Assembly (NCBI GenBank): GCA_003993805.1
Contig: RSEF01000002.1
Span: 72,563,878 to 72,627,877, forward strand
Source: Himantopus leucocephalus
Taxonomy: Eukaryota; Chordata; Aves; Charadriiformes; Recurvirostridae
Direction: 5' to 3'
DNA: 64,000 bases
In this document: positions 23,139-35,900 of the stretch, one piece after another
Layout: every line of letters starts with the position of its first letter
How positions within the stretch are numbered: the first letter of the stretch is position 1
Position numbers and translations under genes: made by a program
The notes under the pieces: generated by a model
Told to the model about the DNA's origin: nothing
Database searches by the model: none
Seen by the model: only the letters and a program-made list of their open reading frames with translations

Positions 23139-24480
23139 CAAGGACGAGGCAGCTGCTTTTAATAGGAATTGAGTGTTCAGCTCATTGTCCTTTTCCAGGA
23201 GCAGCAACTTGAACAAGACCATCGAACACCTGAGTTAGGAACACCAAGATTTCAAAGTACTAGAGCCCTTCAAGACAGCCTCTTGGATTAAGTGGCCTAT
23301 TTTCAAATGCACAGGACATCCCATTATTTTAATCTTGCCCAATGCTTTCGAAACGCCAAGGGGAAAGCACGCTGGTGCAGAATGGACATGCTTTTGTTGA
23401 ACCCCGTTCACACAGGAGTGTTTTTGTTGAGTCAGTGCAAGGCCTAGCAAATATGTTTCCTGAAGTAATTCTGTACAGCAGCAGGTGGCAGGCTGGTGCC
23501 ATGTTTTGCCATTTTTGGCTTCTTGAACTCAAATACATCTTCTATCGATAGATGGCACTTGTCTCTGGATGCGATCTGTTTGGTGCTGTTGGGAGTAAAC
23601 CAGTATCACAAGGTTCAGAAAACACCTACGGAAATTCAATGAAATCTCTATAATTTTTAATTATTCATTTTTGGCCTTGTCAAGAGGTACTACATAGCTA
23701 TTGTGGTGCTCTAAAAAAAGGCTGAAGCTAGCACAATTTATTTCAGCACTAATTTATTGTTCAGCAGATACAGCAATATTTTAAGCAGTTGAGTGATCAG
23801 ACATTGTGCTATGGATTTGCATTATATTAATGTTAACAATTATGGCATTGCTAAAAGTTCCTAATCAAAATTAGGGCCTGAAGGATTTAGCTGCATAAAA
23901 ATAATGCCCGCCCTGAAAACCACTAAAATTAATGCACTCCCCCTAGTAAAGTTTCTAAACCCCACATATAGAAAGCTTCTTAATCATGTTACTTATACAC
24001 AGATTTTCTTAATGGTGTCTGTAAACAGCTTCTAACATATAGATAATAGGTTATAGTGGGATCCCATCCAAAATCAGTTGTAAATATGACTGCCAGCATT
24101 ATATTTAGGCCAGCGGGAAATGAATTAAAGAATTTAATTTGAGACTTTTCAAACCGCAAATGAAATTAAAAGCATAGGTTGAGCATGAACTACTAATGAC
24201 TACAATTATTATTATGTGATGATACATACACGGTGAAACAAAGATGGCTAACCTAATTTTTTAGAAAGACAGCCATGCACAGAGTTGTACTTTCTTACTT
24301 TAACAGTCTTATTTTTTTTCAACTGCCCTTCTACATCCACTTGTACTGAAAATAACTAAATAACTCTATATGCTGTAAATTGGTATTGTAAAGATTGCAG
24401 GTGACTCTTTACTTAAATATTTCATTTAAGTAATTTTACATTTTCATAAACCAAATAATGACCTTATTTTCCTTTGTCTA
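23139..24480. other. Intergenic, no recognised feature
   Basis: AT-rich DNA between TBC1D7 and GFOD1. Overlapping small open frames at 23235-23551 on both strands have no similarity I recognise. No RNA gene or repeat family is visible. Confidence 0.5.
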
Positions 24481-24660
24481 GTGACATAAAGTATCTTCAT
24501 TCTTATTGACAGAATCTCTTTGTCGCCACTGTAAATGAAAGCAGAATTTCATCATGAATAGCTGCAGGTGTCAATCAGCCAAGTGGAGGACGGTGTTTAT
24601 AATAAAACTGATTGATAATAAAATTGATTGATTAATACATCATTAATCAATAATACCTTC
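24480..24660. promoter_or_regulatory. Candidate enhancer with Pbx/Hox-like motifs
   Basis: This segment has TGACAG, TGTCAATCA and repeated TGATTGAT / TGATTAAT motifs (TALE and homeodomain-like). A 10-bp inverted repeat (24627-24636 and 24642-24651, five-base spacer) also lies here. The motif density is seen; enhancer function and conservation are inference. Confidence 0.25.
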
Positions 24661-24807
24661 CTAGGCATCTGTCCAAACCATGATAACCTAAACACTGAAT
24701 TTTTTAAACTGCAATAACATCAGAAAAGGTAGCACACATAAAAGATTAAAGGGAAACAGGTTTGGAATTGGCTTGGGATTATCTGAGATAGCAGAGCCAA
24801 ACTAATT

Positions 24808-25067
24808 AGTACCCTGCTAGCATACTGCATCTCGTTTTTATCTGTGACTTTGAGTCTTACTGTGTTTGTATTTTGTAGCAATACGTTTGTATTGCACAAG
24901 TGAATTACTCACTGACATACAAAGACACATGAGGAANAGTACCCTGCTAGCATACTGCATCTCGTTTTTATCTGTGACTTTTGAGTCTTACTGTGTTTGT
25001 ATTTTGTAGCGATACTTTTGTACTGCACAAGAGAATTACTCACTGACATACAAAGACACATGAGGAG
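24808..25067. repeat. Direct duplication across a single N (copy A 24808-24936, copy B 24938-25067)
   Basis: About 129 bp beginning agtaccctgctagcatactg is followed by one N at 24937 and then repeated with only a handful of substitutions and a 1-bp indel. Exact abutment at an N is the signature of two overlapping contig ends, or two haplotypes, that were placed end to end instead of merged. I read it as a false duplication, not biology. Confidence 0.9.
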
Positions 25068-25310
25068 GAAGCCAAACAGGCATTGCTAATGGTTTTTATT
25101 GCAAAATATGAACTGCATTCTGTCCATGGTTCTTCATGAAAAGCAATGCTTTTGCTATTAAAACTGGAATAGTTTTATGGGAGTGATAGGCTGCTGAATA
25201 TGACAGCTCTTGGAGAGTCTTTAGGGTTTCGGTCTCTCCTGTATGACGGATCTATCAGTGGAATTACAGATGATTATCAGAAGCACATTTGTTATGTGAA
25301 TTTATCAAAA

Positions 25311-25613
25311 GAAGTTGAAAATGCAAAGCAAGAGAATGTCAATTTTATGCAGCATGGAAGTCCATATTTGCATGGCATTATAACACATGCCGTAACATAC
25401 AAAAAGTCAGTGCAGTTTTCAGGTGGGTTTCATTTGCTCTGAAATGACTGAAGATGCACTTNGAAGTTGAAAATGCAAAGCAAGAGAATGTCAATTTTAT
25501 GCAGCACGGAGGTCCATATTTGCATGGCATTATAACACATGCTGTAACATACAAAAAGTCAGTGCAGTTTTTAGGTGGGTTTCATTTGCTCTGAAATGAC
25601 TGAAGATGCACTT
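25311..25613. repeat. Direct duplication across a single N (copy A 25311-25461, copy B 25463-25613)
   Basis: A 151-bp segment beginning gaagttgaaaatgcaaagca is repeated immediately after an N at 25462, with about four substitutions. It is the same pattern as the duplication at 24808-25067, only about 250 bp away, and is most simply an unmerged contig overlap. Copy B runs into a T homopolymer, which may have broken the assembly. Confidence 0.9.
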
Positions 25614-28600
25614 TTTTTTTTTTTTTTAAGACATTTGTCTGATAATATCTTCACAGTGTATCAAAACCTATACCTTCAGCCTGCTAATGCACCGTTCCTT
25701 GTTCCTATCACAATAGGAAATGATTGATGTTCAGGCAAAGAGTTACAAGTTTGGTCATTTCACCTTTTCTAAGATATCATCTCCTGTTTCTTCAGAAGCA
25801 TGAATAGTTGCAGATGGTGACCAGGGCTGTGTTAGCATAAAGGACAATTTACTTATACATTCATATAACCTTTTTATTATGAACATCCACAGATCTAGAA
25901 AAGCTTGGCCCCATTTCCTGGCCAAAGCAGCATCACTCTGTTGGTTACATTCTACCTGAGAGAAGAATGCAAATGTTGGAGCTATAAATGTTCACAACGT
26001 AATCCCTTGTTGAAGTGAGATGGAAAGAAAAAAAACACTCTAGGGTAATAAAAATATCCTAAAACTGTTCAGAAGCGAAAGAGAACTCAGCCTTTCATTT
26101 TAGCATGGCAGCACAACAGGCAGGTCTGTCTCCAAGCAGACCAAACACTGTCTCTGTAATCATGAATGTGGATCCTCAGATGACAGCAAGAAGGCTCATG
26201 GGGCTGAAAACAGCATAAGGAGCAGCTGAACTTGGAAAGCTGAGTTCAAATGTGTCCTGCTTCCCTGTTCTCTCATGCTGCTAGAGAATGAGAGTGCTTT
26301 CAGAGATGACATGCTTTTGTCTGCAGAGATACACAGAAACTGCAAGACAATTATGAAGAAAATAACGAATTGCCCTTGCTTATTCCAAACGTAAAGGAAA
26401 TAGGATTTGTTTTAAGATTATGTTAGTGATTTTTTAGGATAACTTTTTCTGGATTCTAGTTATAACTTTGATTTGTGGCTTAACCTCTGATATCAACTGT
26501 GCCTGCTCTAATTATTCTTCTACCAACCTTATTAGTAGCTGTATTAAGGGTAAGATTGATGTTTTTGTCTGAAGAAGGATTGCAAGTTTTTAAATAGCAC
26601 CAAAAACATGCTTTGTGCTGTCAGTGAGCATGGCACATTTGGGGCATTACACAATAATAAATAATCCGCAATCATCTTATCTCAGTTTTGTTACTATTTA
26701 ATTGAGGAGTGACAATGAGGTGGCAATGAGACAAAGATTGGTCAGTTTAGGGACAGTGGCAAAATTAAATGATACACCTTCAGAATCCTAATCAAGAGAT
26801 TTGGTATATGGATGAGGTATAGTTATTATGATCAGTATATATGGTTAGAGATGGAGGAAAAATTGTGGCAGTATGTAGGTATCTGCCACAAAATGAGAAA
26901 GCAAGTAGGAAGTAGGAACAGGTTTCAGACTTTGCAATATTTCTCCTTGTGTCAGAGCCACAAATGTGCCCAGAAGCTAATTCAAGGTCACAAGCTGGAT
27001 ATGGTAGGTAGATTCTGTATTCCTCACTCAACCAAGTGTGCCCAAAACTTTAGGGCCTGGGCAAACTGTGTGGTGTATTGGACTGAACAAGGAGTTGCAA
27101 AGGGTTTTACTCTTCTTGAGTCCTGTGACCCAGGGTGGAGATGGGGACAGTTTGTTTCAGTCCCTGGGCATATTTGAACCAGACATTCTCTAAAGTGAGC
27201 CTAGCCGAGCCGAGCCAGAGTTTCAAGGCATCATTTCAACAGCCGGGATTGCAGAAGCCAATCGGACGTTGCTCACCATTGCCGCTCTCCTCGGCCAGGA
27301 CCTGTTCTGAGAACGGCACCTGACTAGCTGCTTGCACATTTGGCCATGGAGATGAGTTCATAGCTCTGACCTGCTCCCTAGGCTCAAAGGCAAGAGCCTA
27401 ACCCAGTGGCATCACTGGGACCACTAATGTAAGGGTGAGAGGATTAGATGCAACCAAAGCAACACAGCAGACACAGCACTTGTACCTCCAAAGAATAATT
27501 TGTCACTTAATCACCTTCTTTCAGAAAGACTGCCTACCACGGGGGAGGGGAGCCTTGAACACAAGCAGGCTTTTGATCTTGGTGGAGCTCAGAGGGCTTT
27601 GCTAGCGCATTCATTTAAAGGTTTGAGCAGCAACTAATTAATGACTCTAAATTATATCAGTCGTGGTTTGGAGGCTTGTTTTAATATATGAAGACAAGCT
27701 GCTAAACTGGAATGGCGGACTGATGTTTATTTTGTGAGAGGACGAAGTAGTCTCACCTCTCTCCTGATCGTGGTTTTCTGTGTCAGCTTTCTAGGTCTGA
27801 ATTTCTATAGTCATTAAAGGTGTTCCAATGTCCTGCTTTCTGGTTGTTGTTGTACAGAATAATGGGAAGCTGTAAAAATCATCACAGAACAATTTACCTC
27901 ATAAATTTCCGAATTACACTAGGATGATTATCATCTGCCTCTCCCGGTAACGATTTGCAGCTATTACCATTGAGAACTTGCCAGTGGGAATTGAAAGGGA
28001 TATTCTCTGAAGGGTTTTGGACCAGAAATCCTTGCCAAACTGAGCAGTGTGAACTAGAGGGTGCAGGCAAATAGATTCCTCTAACATCCTTACCCAAAAC
28101 ACACAACAGAATTGCAGTTTTGTGCTAACTGACTTGGACTTTTTCGGGCTGATTGATTATTTTAGCGGTTTTCTGGTCAGCACATAGATCTGATGCTAAT
28201 TTTATCAGCTTGGTTTTAAAATCAATGCATGGAGAGTGCAGTGTCTCTCACCTTCTCCTCCATAGATGGAATTACGCAAAATGTATTCACTTAGATGAAG
28301 CTGTTGGTATTGGCTTTGGTGTTGCTAGGACTTTTCTGAACTGATGAATTTGAACTTAGGCTGTGGAGACAACCCTAGCTTATTTGGCATTCACAAACCA
28401 CAGCAGCATATTAGACATTAATTATATATGACTAATTATATTAATTATAATGAATGAGAATTATGTTAGGTTTAAGAACTATTTAAAGGGAACTAGAAAT
28501 TAAAGCAGCAGGATTTAGTATCTGGGTGTCATGGACCTGTTCTGTGTGGCCTTGGGCAGCACGGTTTGCCATTCTGCCTCTAGTTTTCCAAAAGACAAGG

Positions 28601-31600
28601 TGAAGGTAATGGTATGTACCTCCTTTGTAAAGCCAATGAGATCCTGTTATAAACACAAATATCACTATATATATTAAAATAACAGCATGTAATTTCAAAT
28701 CTTCCAGGACTACAACTTTAAAATCTTTTTTAAAAGCTAAATAGTTGAAACCACTTAGTCCATAAAAGGAGAAAGATCCTACCAAAAACTGCCTTTACAA
28801 AAAAATAAAAAAGGTTAGAAGCTACAAGTAAATAAAAAATTATTAAAAAATATTACTATTTGTAAGAGTATTTCCAAGTAAGCTGAAATTACATAAAGAC
28901 CTGAGCTCGTACCTAGTCTGGAATGAGACATTTCTATCATCTTAGAGGACAAGGGCCCTCTGACAGTGACATTTTGAGTGACGGGTTCAGCCACTGGGAG
29001 AGGGCAAACCTAATAACCCAAATAGGAAATTCGAAGAAAAGATAAATTCATCAGAGTGATCCCACCAACTTCACCTCTGCCTCCACCTTGGCAGCTGCAA
29101 AATGGGAGTAATCACAACAGCTCATTTTGCGGGGCTTTGTTTCACACATGTGAAGCAGTACAAAGTTTGCCGTGTGTGCGTGGATAGCTGTGAGCTTTGT
29201 GAATTCAGCAGGTGACTCAGTCCCTTCTTCTCCGTAGAAGGCCTGTTCCTGCTGTAGGCCCAAAAACCAGGAATTACTCCCAGCTAGCAAGGTCTCTGGC
29301 CAAAGGGGCAGTGTCCCCCTGGAAGTTGTTTCTGCTGGTATGGAACCGCAAGCAAAAGGCATAGAAAAGTGAATGGGAAAATAGTCCATTTTAACCAAAA
29401 ATGTTGTGCTGAAACAGCTCAGTGCAGTTCATACCTGAATTTCCTGTCACTGGGACAGAGAGAGACTCATTTTTTAGCACATAAGTTTTGTAATACCAAC
29501 ATCCTTCCATTCTACTGATCAGTTCTCAAGTATCAGCTACATCCACAGCAGCAGCAGAAGTGCCCAGGACCACCCTCTGGCACTAAGGCCAGTTGGCACA
29601 GAAAGGCCATGGCCCTATTATTAATTTCATAATCTCCAAAAGAGGATGGTTACAAGCAGCTTGCTTCGTGGGAATAGTCTCTGCTGCATACCAACTTCCT
29701 AACTGTGCCACAGAAATGATATAGAAGAATATAAGTTGATCTAAGCCAAAAATCATGTTTGGGATGTTTCTGTCAACTTAACAGGATAGAGAATCAACCA
29801 TCAGCGCCCAGGGACATCCATGTTTCTTGTGAATCTGCTTTTTATCCTGGTCCTGACTTTCCTTCTCTTTCTGATTACCTTCTTTCTTGAGCTGGAAAGC
29901 TTGTCACATTAGTAATGTAAGGCTTCTTTTCATCACAAATACTTCCAGAAGATACAACAACTAGCACCACTGAAAAGAAACATTAAAAAATAAAACCTAG
30001 CAATTTAAGGGCAGCAGTGGGAAGAAAATGCATTATGCTACAAGTCAAGCTCCATGTCCATCTCTTTCTGCATTCTCAAAGTCCAAAATGTGGGTCTGAG
30101 CTTTTTCAGGTTTGGCTGATACGCTATGTAAAACTTACTTGCACAAGTGACAAAGGCGGTTGCATTCAGAGGCTGTCATCATTGCCTGGATGTGACATGA
30201 TAATTTCTGTAAAAGTCTTTAGCCTGCAAGATGTGATTAACTGTGAAAGGCAGAGTTATTAAAACAGATTGGAGCAGACTCTGAGAGGCTTCTGTAAGAG
30301 TCTGTATGTACATCACTTCCACGTCTGGAGGAGGGGGCCTCCAGTTTCTTAAGAAACATTTGCTTACATGTATATCCTTTTGTATAGAAATACAGAACTT
30401 AAAATTGTTTTCCTCTATCCATTCCCGTTTCTTTTGGTCCTGTTTTTTATTCTGCAGTTACTCTACCGACTCTTTGATCTGATGAAAAAAGCACATTTCT
30501 GGCAGTCAGCAGACCTGGTTTCTATTTACATTCCGCTATTAGAGTGATCTGGCATAAATTGCTGTCGACGTTGACTCAGATCAGGGAACTGATCTGCCTG
30601 GAAACTAAACCAGTAAAAAACCCACGTTGTTATTTTTCATGATCACGTTAACCAGGTGGCTGCACACACGCTCCCCAGTGCCAGTACTCAGGGAAGGCAG
30701 GAGCAAGCAGTTGGGGACAAGAGCAAAGACTGGTGCCCTGCGCTTGTCAGCAGCCCTGCCTCATCCCTCAGGAACTGCTTGTGGAGCTAGAATTACTCAT
30801 TTTAAAGCAAAGGTGCAGTGCCACACCAAGGTTTGTGGTGCTAAATTCACTAGTTGGAGCACTCCCAAGTGGAAAACATATTACAAAAGGCAATGTATTA
30901 GCTGGTACTAGACTAGTGCTGTGGGACAGGTGACAGGTCTGGTGACTCTGAGGGCTGCCTGCTGGGGATGCCTGATGGAAATTTCCTCCTTCCATGATGG
31001 CTGCAGCAGTGACCGGCACAGGCACGTGGACCTGAGCAGGCCAAGGAAGAGGCCCCCGGGTGCCATTCCCCCAGCCTCCAGCCCCAGGAAATGCTGCTCT
31101 AGGAAGAGCCACGCCGTCTCACCCCCATTTGAGCTGCTCTGGAGTATTACACGGGGCAAAAAGCCGTGTTGGTCTGTGCATCACATATGTCCACTCTGAA
31201 ATGCAAGTTTTCCACCAGCACCGCAGAGACACAAAGAGCTCCGTGACTTTCCACCGCTCAACAGGCATCAGTAACAAAGGCATTAAGTGCGTCTTCTCTT
31301 TGGCACAGCACCACTTTTTAATAATCCCTGCCCCGGCAAACTCTTAATTCCCAAAGAGAACAATGCAATGCATTTAACATTCTTCTGATTAATATTTATG
31401 GCTACAAGCCACCCATTGTTTTTACTACATGGCTGCTAATCAATAGGGGCTCCAGAAAACAGCGGAACAAGCTAGAGCAGCTGTGGAAGCCTTGGTTCGT
31501 CAAAAATTATGGAAAATGGCAAGAGGTTTTCCCCCTCACCCACATTTCTGCAGTTTGTTTTAAACTCTTACTTGGGTTCATAAATCTACACTTAAGTGTC

Positions 31601-32920
31601 TCACTATGCTGATCCATGTTTGAAGATGTTTACTTTAGCATTTATGTAGCCTCATTAGTGTGGAATGTTTACACTCGCTCTTGCATTTGCACTTACCTAT
31701 ACAGTTATATATTGTGTGCTGTAACTGTGTACTAATAATCCCACTGTATCTCTGACACTCTTTCACAGTAATTGCTCCCCTAGGTGCTGTTTTCCAAAGA
31801 TTTCTATGTTTTAACCTTTGAAATGGAAGTAGGCCTTGTTTTACTATGAATTTGATGGGAAAGGATATAACATAAATTTGCCACTATATTATTTCAGTGC
31901 CTAATTGATTAGTTGGAGACAGTGATCTGCAAACCTGAGCAAGGTTATAGTACGTTTGCTCATGAGGGCAAAGCAAACATTAAAATGTAATTCCAGAAGA
32001 CCTGGGCACTGATTCTTCCTTGTGTGTATATAAACATCATTACATCTTTGAAGTATGATAGCTGCAATGGGAGCAGTAGAAATTGCTCGCATGCTGAATT
32101 TCTGGGATGTTGTAAATACCCACTCTGTAAATTTATTTATATATAAAAAATATACAGTTCACTTCACAAGACAGTATGATCTGAGGGGGGTGTGCGTTGC
32201 AAGTGATGATGATTTCCCATCCCTTCACAGATTTGTGTCTCAGATCTGCTGTACTTTCGTAGTGCCTGGGAAATGAGTGAGCACTGACACGAGTAGAATC
32301 CAACATCTTTCTGTGTGCTCTGCTATAAAATAGAGGTTTTCTCCAGCATCAGAGGGGCTGGAGTAACAAGTTCCTTACTAGGCTGATAAGAGACTCGCAT
32401 ATAAGGGAGAAAAGGAGTAAGCGGAAAAGACTTGACAGCTCCTGGCAGATGGGAGCCAGAATCGGGTAGGCATGGGGATGTCACTGGAGGGAGCTGAGGA
32501 CAGGGAAGGCAAAGGCATCCCAGGACACTGGTGGGGAGGTAGGAGGACGATCTCCAGGCTGTGCTGGAGAAAGGAGAAGAGAAAGGATCCAGGAGAAAGG
32601 ATCTTCAGGCAGTGCTCAGCAGGGATGTCCAATGCCCCTGTTTCGCTATGCCACTGGACATACTTGCATCCTTTGGCAATAAAACCAACTGTCTCCTCAG
32701 GACACATCACTCCAGCAGGCGTTAGTTCAGTCCTTGTCATAACATTAAACCTTCAAATAGCTTAGTGTTAAACCACCTTCTTCCTCTCCCTCCGTCACAA
32801 TCCCCACCCCCAAGCACAAAGCCCATGTATTTTACTCCAACATGTTGAACTGAACAAGCTGGCCAGAAACCAGGTTATTACCCTCCCCCGCCCAATACAA
32901 GTGTGGGGAAAAACGACAGA
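25614..32920. other. Intergenic DNA between TBC1D7 and GFOD1
   Basis: About 7.3 kb without a recognisable exon, RNA gene or transposon on either strand. Points of note: a small GC-rich patch with a CCAAT box near 27190-27305, an AT-rich TAAT cluster at 28417-28456, and a SOX/homeodomain-motif segment at 31330-31480. Open frames here (for example 28483-28785, 29051-29398, 30768-31112) overlap one another in several frames and have no family resemblance. Confidence 0.5.
31330..31480. promoter_or_regulatory. Candidate conserved non-coding element
   Basis: Non-repetitive sequence with CTGATTAAT, CCATTGTTTTT (SOX-like) and GCTAATCAAT within about 100 bp. The look is that of vertebrate developmental enhancers, but conservation cannot be judged from one genome. 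Confidence 0.2.
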
Positions 32921-32946
32921 CAGCTGAGATCACATCCTTTTACGTC

Positions 32947-32974
32947 TTTATTTGCCAGTTAAGATCCTTTTATT
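32947..32974 (-). terminator. GFOD1: Tandem poly(A) signals, probable GFOD1 3' end
   Basis: Two minus-strand AATAAA hexamers lie at 32969-32974 and 32947-32952. They are followed by gtaaaagg and then a GT/T-rich element (tgtgatctcagctgtctgtc, then ttttt). This is a complete vertebrate cleavage site, with cleavage predicted near 32930-32940. The closest minus-strand gene upstream is GFOD1, 7.4 kb away, so I assign it as the distal GFOD1 poly(A) site. Confidence 0.6.
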
Positions 32975-35900
32975 CCATCAATGCAAATATGCAGAACAGC
33001 AGGAAACCATGTTTTAAGCAGCACATACCAGTTGGCTGAGAATAAACTAACTACATTCCCCAAGCAATGTAAAAGTAACAATGCACATCATCTTCCAGAA
33101 GAAGAAACAAACAGATATTGCAGCCGAGAGGCACAGCAGGCAGCTTCCGTACAAAGTAGTTTGGCTATTTAAAATGCTAGAACCAGCCCTTGCCTGTTTC
33201 TCCAACCCCACCCCCCACCCCCAAAAGTCCTACTATAATTTAACCACTTTTTTTTGCTATCTACATAATATATAAAATATAAACTCTGTTTACTTATAAC
33301 ACTTACTTTTCTTGATAAATAGCTCTTTAAAATATCTACTGTACATATGTCCATGCGTTGACATTATATATATAGCATTTATATATATGTATGTATGTCT
33401 GAAAAACAATAAATATATACTTAATATTGACACAGCAACAAACTGAACATATTCGCATTTTCAAAATCAAATAAAAGAAAACCAGTACAGAGAGAAACAG
33501 TGAGTGTCGCTTGTGAAGCACAGCATAGCAGGGAGCTCCGATTCCTGCCCCGCCTGGGCATTCGGTATGCCACATACTTGAGTAGCTGTGGTGTTAACAT
33601 ATTCTTTGATGAATTGGTGTTAAAAGTTATTTCAAGTTGTAGGTTAGCCACCCTGTGTGCCATGTGTAACACAGACTGAGCACGAGCTCAGTGGGAAAAC
33701 AAGGGAGACTCGCCTCGTGGCTTGCAACGGAATGAGAAACAGCAAGGGGAGGGCAGCGAGTCTGACGGATGGTGTAAAAAGAAAAGGAAGTAATGGACAG
33801 CACATGGCTGGAAGGTCATAAATAACCATGGTAAACAAGTTAATAGAGTTAAGTGCTTTTAAAGACGATGGCTGGCACTGCTGCAAAAATTATCGTGATT
33901 ATCTGTTGCCAACTCCGTGTAATGAACCAGTTTTCCCACTGCCACAAGGAGACACAAATGAAACCCAGATGGCCAAATTCAGATGGTAGAAATGGGGTCA
34001 CTGCATGACATTGCGAGGCTGCAGGTTCAGAGCCAAACCTGCCCAAGGGCAGCTGAATTCACTGACTGGCCTTAAACCTAATGGACGGGATTTTTAAACG
34101 TATGAAATTACAAAAAAAAAAAACAACCAAAAAAACCCACACCCAACCCCAGTTAATTTCACACATGCCAAAACATAATAAAAGATGGATTTTTTGAAAC
34201 TTTTCTTTTCAAAACAGCATTCTTTAAAAATGGAACTTAATCCCAAAGGAAAAAATTTAAATTACCTTCTACAAAACATGTTTTGCGTTCAGTTTTGGAT
34301 AGACCATAGCCATTCTGTTTATTCATTTAACCGAAAATGCTGAATAAAAGCTATTTCAGTTTGACCTAAGCTGATACCCTTCATTCCCCAACCCCACAGC
34401 TTTGATTTGGCAGCTTTGAAAAAGTCATTACTTGCCTGGGCTCTGGCTTCATACACTCAGTAAGTCATGAGGTTATGACATCAGTACATGAATGCAGCAT
34501 TATGTATAGTCCCATCTACTTAAAATTTCTTCTTTTCATGAGCAAATGGAAGTGGGCAGTTATTGTTGAAGGGGAAATTATTTTTATTGGACAGACTTCA
34601 TCCAGCAGCTCAAGAGAGAGGAAATTTTAAAGCAGATAAGACTGCCGATTATTATTCAGTCATACTTCATCTCTAAAATTTACAAACTTTGCTCCCCACA
34701 AGTAACGACTTCAACAAAAACAACAGCAAGAAGCTGCTATCCTGAATAATCCTGCCATTTCACAACTAGTCATAGATACCCAGAGAGCACTGCAGAGGTC
34801 AAACAGTCCAGTGTTGAGTTTCATACGTACTTAAGGGTACATCACTGGGCCACTGGAATGTCACACCGTGTCGATCATCTGCACGAAGCCAAAAGTCTGC
34901 TGGGTGCTTTTAAATCCTTATAAATACAGAACTTAACAGTGAAGAGACTTCATAATTTGTGGTAATTTATACTGAAGGCAATAGATAAAAGTAAAATCTA
35001 AATTTCCCATCAACAAGAAATTCTGTCATCAGTAATTTCGAAATCTCTGCAAAGACACCATCAAGATACTATGTTTACCTTTACCCATTAAATAAAATCT
35101 GCCTCTTTTTTTTTTGGTAGACAAATGAATCATTTTAAATTATCTGGGTCTCTTCTACATTTGTATGGACACAGAAATAAACAAGGTAACAGAGGAATTG
35201 AATTGTCCTTGTGCTGTGACCACACACAGCAGAAAAGCCTTTTTTGAATGGCTGAACTTCCAGGACAGCTGTTCACATGTACTGTCACTGACTCGAAAGC
35301 TATCCAGAAGAAGGAAACACTAAGTACAAAGTGGAGAGTGCCTCTGATTGCCCTGTGCTGGCTGGGCAGGAATTTCTCATGCTTTCAGCCAAAGCAAAGG
35401 ATGAACTCTGCAGCAGCCCATCCTGAGCCTAAACTCGTCTACGCATGCCGTGATTCTCTGCCATACTGGCTGCATGGGGAAGAACGTATCATCTCTACTT
35501 GGTATTTTCTAACTACACAGCTAAAGTACTACTTATTCAATACATGCATGATATTAGATATAGGAAACCCCAAGGTGTGGCAGAGTTGTTATACCTCCAC
35601 GTAGGACTTACACTGAGTTCAGCACTGAGGACGTGCACGGATCTAGCAGGAGCACAGGACAGATGCTGCTTCCCCGAGGGCTGTGTCCCTTCTTGGACTT
35701 CCAAACACAGAGGTGGAGCAAGACTGCTGCTATCACCCTCAGGAGGTGCAGCCCTCACCCTCCACGCCACCAGCATATTCTCCCAGTTGGTGCAGGCGTT
35801 ACAGGTACCAGACTGCAGACACGCCTTCCTGTCACTCCCTGCTGCAGTCACCACTCTCCCTTCGGGCACATGGAAGGACTTCAGTTGTGCCCTACTGTGG

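Noticed and set aside
25200..25442. 80-codon plus-strand open frame that looked protein-like
   Set aside because: It overlaps the artefactual duplication, has no recognisable domain, and copy B differs in ways that show no bias to silent sites over so few changes.
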